Source: Epiperipatus broadwayi
Taxonomy: Eukaryota; Onychophora; Udeonychophora; Euonychophora; Peripatidae
Length of the DNA: 64,000 bases
Assembly: GCA_028023455.1 (NCBI GenBank)
Contig: JAQFVV010000152.1
Coordinates: 2,728,001-2,792,000 of the forward strand
Reading direction: 5' to 3'
Shown: positions 37,080 to 45,914 of the stretch, one piece after another
Position numbering within the stretch: position 1 is the stretch's first letter
Layout of the letters: every line of letters starts with the position of its first letter
Made by a program: the position numbers and the translations under genes
The notes under the pieces: model-generated
What the model was told of the DNA's origin: nothing
The model's database searches: none
What the model saw: only the letters and a program-made list of their open reading frames with translations

Positions 37080-39285
37080 AAAATTTACAGGACAGTACCA
37101 AAATAATAATATAAAAAGTGAATATTAAATATATCTTATATGTTGTGTAACTATTTTTTAAGTATATAAAACATTTTATATAAATATTACATGTATTTTC
37201 TTAATGTAAGTGCATGTTTAATGTATATGATTATGAATTTCATTTGGCGCCATGACTAAATAAAATACTTCACTTTCATTATATCCCCATTTCATTTAAT
37301 ATTTAGATAGAACATATCCCTGGGTACCAAAATATGCATATATTTGACTAAATATGTGATAAGTAAGTAAATATGATTTTAACTAAAAAAATTTAAAAAA
37401 ATACAATTTCAAATTTAATAAATTAAAACTTGTAAATGTAAAATGAATTATAATGATTGTAAGGAACACACACATTTATAAATAATTAAATCTTGGTTAT
37501 GCTTTTCATAAAAAAATTAAATTGCTGTAAACAAAGCTTATTTTATGTATATGTATTCAAAATATAATGTATGACATAAATATGGTTTACATTAATAAAA
37601 TGAAATCATCTTTTATTATAGCACATAATTTGCTTAAATTTGGCTAAGTATAAATTAATTTTAATATAAATTGTAGGTGTTTTAAGTTTATTTAAGGTAA
37701 CTAAATATCAGTTTTATTATAAGTAAGCATAAAAACATGTAAATTTCTAACTAAAGTGTACAAGTAAACAACTAATTAAATACCTATCCTCTAGGAACTT
37801 AATATGATGGGAGCAATTCATTGCTTATAAATCCATTATTTTTATATGAGCTGCTTACAATTCTAAATACATTCATCCTATAACAAAAAAATACTATGAG
37901 GAAACTTTTGCTTTAACACAAGATTTCTTAAAATAAAAGACATATTTAAAGACCATATATTTTATGCTTATAAATCTTTTAAAATATTAAAACATACTAT
38001 TCCATTTAATGAACATTATTTTAAAATTAATAACTAACCATTTTTTAAAATTTAAAGGCAATCAGATTTACTGAATAATCATTTATGTGTATGTTTAAAA
38101 TAAAACCACAAATGTAAATGTGTGGAAATATGTTTAAGATATCCCATTATAATAATTCTATATTAAATATATCTTAGATTTACTTTGAGACTGTCATTTG
38201 AAAATTTGGAAGAGAGCTAAAAATATATATATTATAAAATATTAAAACCTTTAAATTTTTTTTAAACAAATTGGATAATAAACAATTTTTTAACAAAAAA
38301 AAATATTAAAGACTTTTTCTTCATGATGATGTTTAGTGAAGATCCATTAGTAAGTTTTTTCTGCTTAGTTTAACTAAGAAAAGTTATTTGATGTTTTGTA
38401 AACAATTATTATTGATCAAACAGTTATTATTGTTATTCAACAACTCTTTTAAAATTGTAATGTCACAAACACAAAATTAAAAGATTCCTTTTAAAATTTT
38501 AACAGTAATCTATGATTTGTTTTCTATTATTAAAAGTTCAAATTTTCTGTTGACAATTGACTTTGTAGATTTCTACAAGCATGTTAATATTTTTTACATA
38601 ATAATTTGTCATGTTGTTGATTCACAAGTAGATAGTTACTGAGGACATTCATGATTCTTTGGACAAAGATTGTTTTTTACCCCATCATCTTATATCTTAA
38701 AACTAAATGTCCAATTAAACAAAGGAAAGAATGGTATTTCTAAGAATTTTTAGACCTAAATAATTTTTATATGACATCGCTATATCTTAGCAATAATTAA
38801 CAAATAACCATGAAAACCATCAAATGCCAAGTTAAATTGTGATCAGTTGTGTTAAAATGCTTTAAATGTCCTTGCGCACATTTCAGTAATTCTAAAACAA
38901 AATAATTATTTAAAATTAAAATATATAAAATTTTATTTTTAAATAAATTATATCATTTTACAAATAAATAACTTAAAACATTCTTTTAATAATACATTTC
39001 TTTTCTCTCTCTTCCCACTACTAAATAATGGTATTGTTATATTACTTTTAAAAACAAAATAAAATCTATTTTAAAAAAATAAAGTATAAACTTTTAAAGA
39101 AAGTAAGATGAATAATAATACTCCCATTATTTTTTGTCATTACTTTTGAATTCATTATTACTAATTTCAATTTTTAAATCTAATTTAAAAACACACATTA
39201 ATTGTTCACACAAAATGTTTTCTCATATGCATGTTGTATGTTATGTAGAATGTATTTATATCAATGAAATGTGGCTTAATGTCAT
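37080..39285. other. AT-rich sequence, no gene seen
   Basis: Extremely AT-rich, with no open frame of note, no RNA gene and no repeat partner seen in the window. Confidence 0.5.
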
Positions 39286-39289
39286 ACTG

Positions 39290-39935
39290 AATTTTTAAAA
39301 ACTGGCTTGAGACACAACTTTCACAATAACTTGTTTTAATAATGTTAGAGCAAAAAAAATTACATTAATAGAAACTAAAAAAAACTAAGGAAAATAATGT
39401 CTAAGACAAATAGTGACACCCATTTAAAAAATAAGGAAAAAAGAAAATTCAACATCCAGCATAATTATTACTTTATTGTTTGTTCATAATTTCTAATTTA
39501 TCATTAACTAAGTTTAAATTACATCTTCATTGATAATTTCTTTGTATTCCTCATAAAATTATCTTTCAAATCATACATAATACTTCTTACCTGAGATAAT
39601 CCATAGCTTCAGAATCTCCAGAAGTATTCACATAAGAATTCTTAATTTTTATCTTGTACTTCACACACCATTTGAAATCTCTTTGTTGGTTTTAAATGTG
39701 TATATTTTTACATGGAAAATTTCTGCCTTTATATTCTTCATGAAAGCTGTAAACTGAGGAAAAAACAAAAAATTTAATGAACCTATCCATAAAAATATTC
39801 ATAAAAAATCCAATTGTTTTCGAATATTAACATAATGGATGCCATTAGAAAGAAAATTGAAAAATGCAAGAAATGCTGGGATTTCTGTTGATGTTATGCT
39901 TGTAGTTTTCACGTAATTTTAAAAAGAACACAAAA
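39290..39935 (-). repeat. Dispersed repeat, copy 2 (inverted partner of 4540-6185)
   Basis: On the minus strand, a frame at about 39690-39590 reads NQQRDFKWCVKYKIKIKNSY, then VNTSGDSEAMDYLR, ending at a GTAAG donor-like sequence. The corresponding frame in copy 1 differs by two residues. Farther on, FER.FYEEYKEIINED matches copy 1. Flanking blocks at 39815-39935 match 4560-4660. This copy is more compact than copy 1. Possible pogo/jerky-type transposon relic; weak. Confidence 0.5.
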
Positions 39936-39964
39936 TTTCAATGAAGCGCCACCGCTGCGCTCCA

Positions 39965-40815
39965 TTGCCGCTCTATTCATTTAACGAGTTAATATCTTTA
40001 AAATGATAAATTACAAAATTCTATTTTTTATTTGTATTTTAAATGAATGTTATTTGATTGTTTCTTCTCTGAAATTTATTTTTATTAGAGGTTTTATTAA
40101 ATTCTGCCCCTATAATCACAGATTCAATAGTCATTAATTATGTAGTTTTTATTACATCTATATAAATCAATGACTGTTAAATTCCATATATGAAATAAAT
40201 GAGTGCAATGACTCATGGGTGAAGCTGAAATCTCTAAGAGACTTCACTAATATCATGAAGATCAAATCTGACTTCTTTATTGTCAAAATTGGGGAAATAA
40301 ATTTATTTGGAATCTCATAAGGATGTCACAATTCTTTGCATATTCTTGATTGAAAGTCTGGAAATATCTTGATTTGATATGGTTGTTGGTAGGTCATAAA
40401 AGTCTATTGTGAGTTATGGCAAGTCAATTCTTTTTAAAAACTTATATATTATCTGTGAGGTGATTTCTTTTCTGATTTATGGTGAAAAATATATGAAAGA
40501 TTAGAAAGCCACTAGAAAAGAGTAAACTTGAATGTAACAGAAATATTTCTCATAATAATATTTAATGTATGCAAAATATAGATAATTGCTTTATTTTTGA
40601 TTGATAAAAATTGTAGAATATGATTATTTAAATATTAATAATAAATTGAAGAGCTTCTATTGATCTAATGTTTTTAAGTAATGTGTGATATATAGCAACT
40701 TGAAATTCTATTTTATTCTATTGTGGTTGTTTTATGATACTGTTATTTTGTATATAATTTTATAGAATATTCATTTAAAATAAACAAATTTGTATTCTGG
40801 GAATTATATACAATA
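39965..40815. other. AT-rich sequence, no gene seen
   Basis: No coding or RNA signal recognised between the dispersed repeat and the foldback element. Confidence 0.5.
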
Positions 40816-41293
40816 AACAAAGGCAAAACTCTCCAGAGAGTAGTGCCACCTTGTGCTAACAATAGTAATAAATGGATGCCAGAAGGCTTGTGCATAAAAT
40901 CCCTATCTAGTGCCTACTCATCCAATATCCCCAGACTAGTTTCTGGCTTGTGGCCATCATCAGTGAGGAGCCTTGGATCTGAGAACACTGCACCTAGATC
41001 TTAGGACCTAATGCAATCCTCCAGCAGCCACCTTTTATCTCTACTTTACTACAAAACTATGAAAATGAAAACACATTTTCAATCTAAGCTCAATAGCTTA
41101 TATAGTCATATGAGTCCGAACTCAATTCAGCACCCATACATTTTGGTATCTTTGGCTCTTAAACAACCATAGCCACCACTATCCATTGATTACTCTTGTT
41201 AGCACAAGGTAGCACTACTGTATGGAGAGTTTTGCCTTTGTTGACAATTATGTGCTAGTATGAGATGGTGATCATGTGAGGTTTAGTGGTTTA
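40816..41293 (-). mobile_element. Hammerhead-bearing foldback element, copy C
   Basis: Unit with long terminal inverted repeats. The left end reads CAAAGGCAAAACTCTCC and the right end GGAGAGTTTTGCCTTTG; the inverted repeats continue for nearly 60 bp to AATCAATGG/CCATTGATT. The outer tail on the right (GGTGATCATGTGAGGTTTAG) is present only once. The interior carries the ribozyme on the minus strand (40920-40978), then CCACCTTTTATCTCTACTT and the complement of the CTGAACTGAGTTC block. No protein is encoded, so it is non-autonomous. In this copy the terminal block is TTGTGCTAAC where other copies have AGTGCAAGCC, so it may be a subfamily. Confidence 0.8.
40920..40978 (-). ncRNA. Hammerhead ribozyme, complete canonical core
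   Basis: Minus-strand type I hammerhead. Stem I outer strands ATCCAA and TTGGAT (6 bp) and inner strands TCCTCA and TGGGGA (6 bp, one G-U) flank an internal loop (GGC side against TAT side). The core is CTGATGA; stem II is TGGC/GCCA around the loop CACAA; then GAAA. Stem III is reduced to the self-complementary ACTAGT, followed by cleavage-site C (position 40934; predicted cut between 40934 and 40933). This satisfies every conserved hammerhead position. The tiny palindromic stem III suggests activity as a dimer, as known for hammerheads of PLEs and retrozymes. Other copies carry A instead of T at the first stem II position. Confidence 0.85.
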
Positions 41294-41571
41294 ATTATAT
41301 ACAATAATATTTATATATATATATATTACTTGTTTTATATGAGATAATAAAAAGTTTTATGAAGCTTCTTGTTTTAGTACAAACTAGTTTCTCATCAGAC
41401 ACCTGATATTGAACTGAAATGTTATCTGTCAAAGTATGAAATTGTAAATGACTAAGCTTTTGAGTTATTATGTTTGGAGTATTTTTAATAAAGCTACTTA
41501 ATTATATTGACATATGAAGTTATATATATATATTTTAAAACATGCATGTATTTGATTTTTATTTTTTTTAG

Positions 41572-41694
41572 CTAGCACCACCTCCACCACATACTTTATG
41601 GTCGCCATTACCAAGAGTAACAGCAATACGACCTCCTTCACCAGTTAGAGATGGACCACCTCCTCCTCCATCCCCCTCCTCGTTTTTAAAATAA
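41572..41694 (+). CDS. Candidate proline-rich terminal exon (left palindrome arm)
   Basis: A pyrimidine tract ending TTTTTTTTAG at 41571 precedes an open frame of 40 residues to a TAA at 41692-41694: LAPPPPHTLWSPLPRVTAIR, then PPSPVRDGPPPPPSP and SSFLK. Two PPPP-type clusters resemble SH3/WW/EVH1 ligand segments. Base composition is about half G+C in a locus near one quarter, a strong sign of coding origin. The mirror copy in the right arm (41861-41739, minus) has the same acceptor but an in-frame TGA, so this arm is the more intact one. Either a host gene's last exon that was duplicated, or an exon captured by a mobile element. Gene unidentified. Confidence 0.45.
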   Translation, partial: LAPPPPHTLWSPLPRVTAIRPPSPVRDGPPPPPSPSSFLK

Positions 41695-41734
41695 ATATGC
41701 CTATCAATTAATTGATAGGAATATTTAAGCATAT

Positions 41735-41865
41735 TTATTTTAAAAACGAGGAGGGGGATGGAGGAGGAGGTGGTCCAGCTCTAACTGGTGAAGGAGGTCG
41801 TATTGCTGTTACTCTTGGTCATGGCGGCCATAAAGTATGAGGTAGAGGTGGTGCTAGCTAAAAAA
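41735..41865 (-). pseudogene. Mirror copy of the proline-rich exon with a stop
   Basis: Minus-strand duplicate of 41572-41694 in the right arm. It reads LAPPLPHTLWPP, then a TGA stop, then PRVTAIRPPSPVRAGPPPPP. The acceptor (T-run plus AG) is retained. Substitutions relative to the left arm include P to L and D to A. Confidence 0.5.
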
Positions 41866-42001
41866 AAAATCAAATACATGCATATTTTAAAATATATATA
41901 TATATAACTTCATATGTCAATATAATTAAGTAGCTTTATTAAAAATACTCCAAACATAATAACTCAAAAGCTTAGTCATTTACAATTTTACACAGACAAC
42001 A

Positions 42002-42140
42002 TAGGTTAGTAATTACACTAACCTGTGTTGTCTATTTGTGTGTTATTACTAACAAGTTGTTAGTATTTGGAAAGTTTAAAATTTTCTATACATTCACTCA
42101 TAGATGATGGAAATAGTCCAACATATTACATCTAATATTC
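42002..42140 (+). mobile_element. tRNA-derived SINE tail, copy 4
   Basis: Plus-strand tail of the SINE family: TGTGTTATTACTAACAAGTT, TAGTATTTGGAAAGTTTAAA and the end GATGATGGAAATAGTCCAAC. The tRNA-like head is missing (5' truncation). Confidence 0.6.
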
Positions 42141-42239
42141 TTATAACTATTTCTTTCTAAAAATATAATTAAAATTTTAATAAAATTATATGAATTACAT
42201 ACATTATTTTCACTATTTATTTCTCCATATTTCTTAAAG

Positions 42240-42383
42240 GCTGCAGAAAGGAGTTTGTTATTAACTGAAAGGAGACCCTTTGATTCCTCTTGGAGGCCTT
42301 AAAGGAACCGAGCAAAGCAAATTCCTAATGTCCACTCCATACGTTCTGTTATTACTATGTGATTATTCATACAGTATACGAAC
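42240..42383. other. GC-richer island, unidentified
   Basis: A short, less AT-biased segment immediately upstream of RTE copy A, absent upstream of copy B, so it is not part of the RTE. It follows an acceptor-like TTTCTTAAAG and reads AAERSLLLTERRPFDSSWRP before a stop. It might be an exon fragment or an unrelated repeat; I cannot decide. Confidence 0.25.
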
Positions 42384-42395
42384 ATGGATGGGCTG

Positions 42396-42426
42396 CTCAC
42401 CAACACGCATTAAACAGCGTGGTGAG
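42396..42426 (+). promoter_or_regulatory. Conserved 5'-leader hairpin of RTE copy A
   Basis: CTCAC pairs with GTGAG and CACGC with GCGTG, separated by a CAA bulge and a loop of 8 nt. The same hairpin occurs in copy B (45927-45957) with a different loop. It may be part of a larger 5' RNA structure; RTE-type elements are known to carry HDV-like ribozymes, but I could not establish that fold. Confidence 0.5.
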
Positions 42427-43757
42427 TTTATTGGCTTTTTACCTCCAAGTTTAAAAATATTTTTTCAACATATACAATCATGACAGACAAAAATAAATCA
42501 TGGCCCTTATTCCCATGAGGCTGTAAAGTTACCAACCAAGGCAGCGGTTGGTGGCCGAAGGCGGAGGGTGCTAAGAATACCCTGATTGCAACTCAGGCTG
42601 CCATTTGATGATAACTTTTTATTTAGGTACTTACAACTGCAGATCACTTTCAAGTGAAGGAAGATTGCAAGAGTTAGAAGAACTGTCTTATATTAAATAG
42701 GACATTATTGGACCTTGTGAAGTTAGAAGAAAAGGTGAAGAAACAATTGATTTAAAAAATGGACATATACTCTACTATAAAGGCACAAATATTGGAAATA
42801 CAAGTGGAGTAGGATTCATTATAAATAAAAAATGGAAGAATAACATTGTGGCGATTGATGGTGTATCAGACAGAGTGGCAAGATTAGTTTTACAACTTAA
42901 TAGCAGATACCAAATGCAGATAATTCAGGTTTATGTCCCAACAAGTTCTCATAGTGATGAAGTTATAGAAGATTTTTATATGGATGTACAAAAGGCTTTT
43001 GATCAGAGTAAACAACATTTTAAAATTGTTATGGGAGACTTTAATGCTAGAATTGGTAAACAAATGAAAGATGAAAGTGCTGTAGGTAATTTTGGTTATG
43101 GTAATAGAAATGAGAGAGGACATAGACTTGTGGAGTTTGCAGAAAAAGAAAAACTTTATATTATGAATTCTTTTTTTGAGAAAAATGTTAAAGGAAATGG
43201 ACATGGAAGCATCCAAATGAAGGTACAGCAGAATTGGATTATATTTTGACTAACCAAAAATACACATTTCAAGATTGTAATGTTCTTAATAAATTTAACA
43301 CAGGAAGTGATCACTGATTAGTAAGATGTAAGATACATGTTAATGCAAAACTAGAGAGACAAGAATTATTAAGGAAAACAATATTTACAGTTGATATTCC
43401 TAATCTTCAGAAACATTCTAATGAATTTAAATTAGAACTTACAAATCGGTTTCAAGTATTAGTAGATTTTGAACATGATTCAGATTTGAATGACATTAAT
43501 GAAAAAATAAGCGATACACTTTTAAAAACTGCAACAAAGATAGCTGGTAGAAAAAAGTAGCAATTGACCAGTAAAATTTCTATTGAGACTAGAGAATTTA
43601 TGAAGAAAAGAAGGAATATGAGGATATATAACAATGATGCATTAAAAATATTGAATATCTCGAATTTTGTAAAATGGTGCGGAAAAGAGTTGAAAATGAT
43701 ATAAGAAAGTATAATTGTGAACTTGCAAAAAAAGCTATAGAAGAGAATAAAAGTCTA

Positions 43758-43936
43758 GATGCAGTGCTCTCAGATCCAAAGCTCCTCACTGACGAAGGCC
43801 ACAAGCCAGAAACTAGTCTGGGGATATTGGATGAGTAGGCATTAGATAGGGATTTTATACACAAACCTTCTGGCATCCATTGATTACTCTGTTTAGCATA
43901 GCTTGGCAATACTGTATGGAGAGTTTTGCTCTGTTT
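43758..43936 (+). mobile_element. 5'-truncated hammerhead repeat inserted in RTE copy A (copy D)
   Basis: A 179-bp insert beginning GATGCAGTGCTCTCAG (internal to the unit) and ending GAGTTTTGCTCTGTTT (the unit's 3' end). It is flanked by perfect 9-bp duplications AAAAGTCTA at 43749-43757 and 43937-43945. RTE copy B (near 47237) lacks the insert, confirming the empty site. Truncation at one end only, plus a target-site duplication, argues for insertion by reverse transcription rather than cut-and-paste transposition. It retains the whole ribozyme. Confidence 0.9.
43774..43832 (+). ncRNA. Hammerhead ribozyme motif in copy D
   Basis: Core CTGACGA at 43789-43795, stem II GGC/GCC around CACAA (with A opposite A at the base), GAAA at 43809-43812, stem III palindrome ACTAGT and cleavage C at 43818. 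Stem I pairs TCCTCA with TGGGGA and ATCCAA (43774-43779) with TTGGAT (43827-43832). Confidence 0.75.
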
Positions 43937-45559
43937 AAAAGTCTAAATAGTGTAAAACAATATTTTGGTATTGGTAGGAAATTTATATCTGCAATAAGAA
44001 AAAATGATGGCATTATTACTAAAAACAGAGATGACATCATAAAATGTGTAGAAGACTTCTATCAAGAATTATATAGTAATAAAAAACAAGTGCCTTCTAT
44101 ACATATTATATCTTCCAAATTGCCCAGAATTTTGAATGAGGAAGTGAGACATGCAATTAAATTTATGAAGGGAAGGCTCCAGATAATGATGGAATTGTCA
44201 TTGATATATTAAAAGAAGCAGGTGAACAAATAGAAATAATTTTAGCAAAGTTATATACCAAATGTCTAAATGATAAAGATGTACCGGATGATTGGATGAC
44301 TGCAGTATTAATGTTTAAAAAAGGTGATAAAGATATTAGAAATTACAGACCTATCAGTCTTTTATCAGTTTTATACAAACTTTTTACTAAGATAATTACA
44401 ACTCGTCTACAGAAAACACTGGATTTCCACCAAGAGAATAAGCTGGATTTAAGTGGTTTTAGTACAGTAGATCATATCCAGGTATTGAGAGAAATTATAG
44501 AAAGGACAAATGAATATGAGTTGCCATTATGCTTAGGATTTGTAGACTATGAAAAGGCATTTGATTCTATAATTATTTCTTCAGTGATTAAAGCATTGGA
44601 TCAAGGTGTAGATCCAGGATATTGTCATATTTTGAAGAATATTTATAAAAATGCAACAGCAACAATTAGATTACATAATGATAGTAGGAAAGACAGGGCG
44701 ACTCCATATCTCCTAAACTTTTTACAGGAGTGCTGCAAGAAGTATTTTGTGGATTAAAATAGGAAGCTAAAGGAGTGAAAGTAAATGGAGATTATTTAAG
44801 TCATTTAGATTTTGCAGACGATGTAGTTGTTTTTGCAAATGCTTTAGAACTACAGGAAATGTTGCAGGAGTTATCAGATGAAAGTAGGACTAAAGATAAA
44901 GGATAAAAAGACTAAAGTAATGTTTAATAGATTTTCTCAAAATAAAGATTGATTATGACGAGTTAGAAGAAGTTAACAGTTACAAATACCTTGGTCAGAT
45001 TATTAATACAGATGGAAATATAATGGATGAAATTAATCATAGAATTAAACTTGGTTGGAGTGCTTTTGGTAAAAGTAACTTGATACTAAAAGGAAATCTG
45101 CCTATGTGTTTGAAAAGGAAGGTTTTTAATAAATGTGTTTTGCCAGTTCTTACTTATGGATCTGAGACTTGGACACTTAATAGAAGACCAATACAGTGAC
45201 TTCAGACCACTCAAAGTATGGAGAGATGCATGTTGGAAGTAACAAGAAGGGATCGAAACCACAATGTATGGGTAAGAGAACAAACAGGTGTTACTGACCT
45301 CATTGAAAAAATTAAAAGACTGAAGTGGAGTTGGGCTGGACATATTGTTAGAAGAGATGATAACAGATGGACAATTGAAATTTTAAACTGGAATCCAAGA
45401 GATTGTAAAAAAACACAGAGACCACATGTGAGATGGGTGGATGAAATAAAAAAGTGTGCAGGGGTGAGGTGGAGAAGAGAAGCTAAAGATAGGAAAAGAT
45501 GGATTGAACTTGAAGAGACCTTCATCCTGCAGTGGATTGATAATGGTTGATGATGATTT

Positions 45560-45715
45560 CTTAAAATTTTTATTATATAACCATTTTGATATATTTTCAT
45601 AATAGAAATCCACATTACTAATAGGTCTTGATGGTATTCCTATTTTATGTATTTTTAGTACACCATTTATTCTAGCATCTTTAAAATCCATTCTTTTCAA
45701 CCTGAATACATCCTC
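45560..45715 (-). pseudogene. Penelope-like element fragment (PLE-3)
   Basis: The minus strand from about 45700 reads KRMDFKDARINGVLKIHKIG, then IPSRPISNVDFYYENISKWL. This matches the start of the PLE RT domain (GLPKIHKPG-P-RPIVS---S---LSK-L). Only this block is present, between the 3' end of RTE copy A and the repeat at 45728-45790. RTE insertion or recombination probably removed the rest. It is a different region of the RT from that kept in PLE-1 and PLE-2. Confidence 0.7.
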
Positions 45716-45727
45716 ACATATTTGTGT

Positions 45728-45790
45728 TTTTGCACAGCAACAGTGCCATCAAGCGATGTATGGTGGCTAATAGACCAGTAGCTGTTTGTT
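45728..45790. repeat. Short dispersed repeat shared with 8445-8500
   Basis: AACAGTGCCATCAAGCGATG and GGCTAATAGACCAG match the 8.4-kb copy in reverse complement. It adjoins PLE-3, so it might be PLE-associated sequence. Confidence 0.5.
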
Positions 45791-45914
45791 TACATTATAT
45801 AGAATGTGGACATAAAAATTTTATTATAAAACTGTTAGAAAAGGTTAAAAAAAAGGAGAAAAGATGATAAAAGAATATTTTTACAAAACAAGGTATAAAC
45901 CTGTTTTAAATAGA

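Larger units (their letters stand above)
41439..41987. repeat. 0.55-kb palindrome (inverted duplication)
   Basis: Two arms of about 270 bp meet at CCTATCAATTAATTGATAGG (centre 41709/41710) with almost no spacer. The arms differ by scattered substitutions and a 10-bp insertion (AATATTTAAG) near 41721 in the right arm. Each arm contains a GC-rich proline-codon block standing out from the AT-rich flanks. The outer ends read ATTGTAAATGACTAAGCTTT and its complement. Confidence 0.95.
42384..45555 (+). mobile_element. RTE/BovB-like LINE, full-length but broken copy A
   Basis: Runs from a structured 5' leader (ATGGATGGGCTGCTCACC) to the 3' tail GGTTGATGATGAT. It encodes an apurinic-type endonuclease (relic of YNCRSLS missing its start frame, GDFNARIG near 43030-43060, a GSDH relic near 43305-43315), then an RT with [20 protein letters not shown], motif [12 protein letters not shown] (44535-44570) and FADD near 44810, and the C-terminal GHIVRRDD and FILQWIDNG segment. 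Frameshifts, stops (for example GSDH followed by TGA at 43316) and a 179-bp ribozyme-repeat insertion at 43758 inactivate it. LINE polymerases of this type nick target DNA and copy their own RNA. Confidence 0.9.

Noticed and set aside
40816-41293. Simple MITE (cut-and-paste DNA element)
   Set aside because: The terminal inverted repeats suggest it, but the one-end truncation with 9-bp duplications at 43758 and the head-to-tail units favour a retroelement; not fully excluded.
42890-43216. Minus-strand open frame of 108 codons (and similar ones at 46387-46710, 45211-45615, 48513-48863)
   Set aside because: These are antisense shadows of the RTE coding region.
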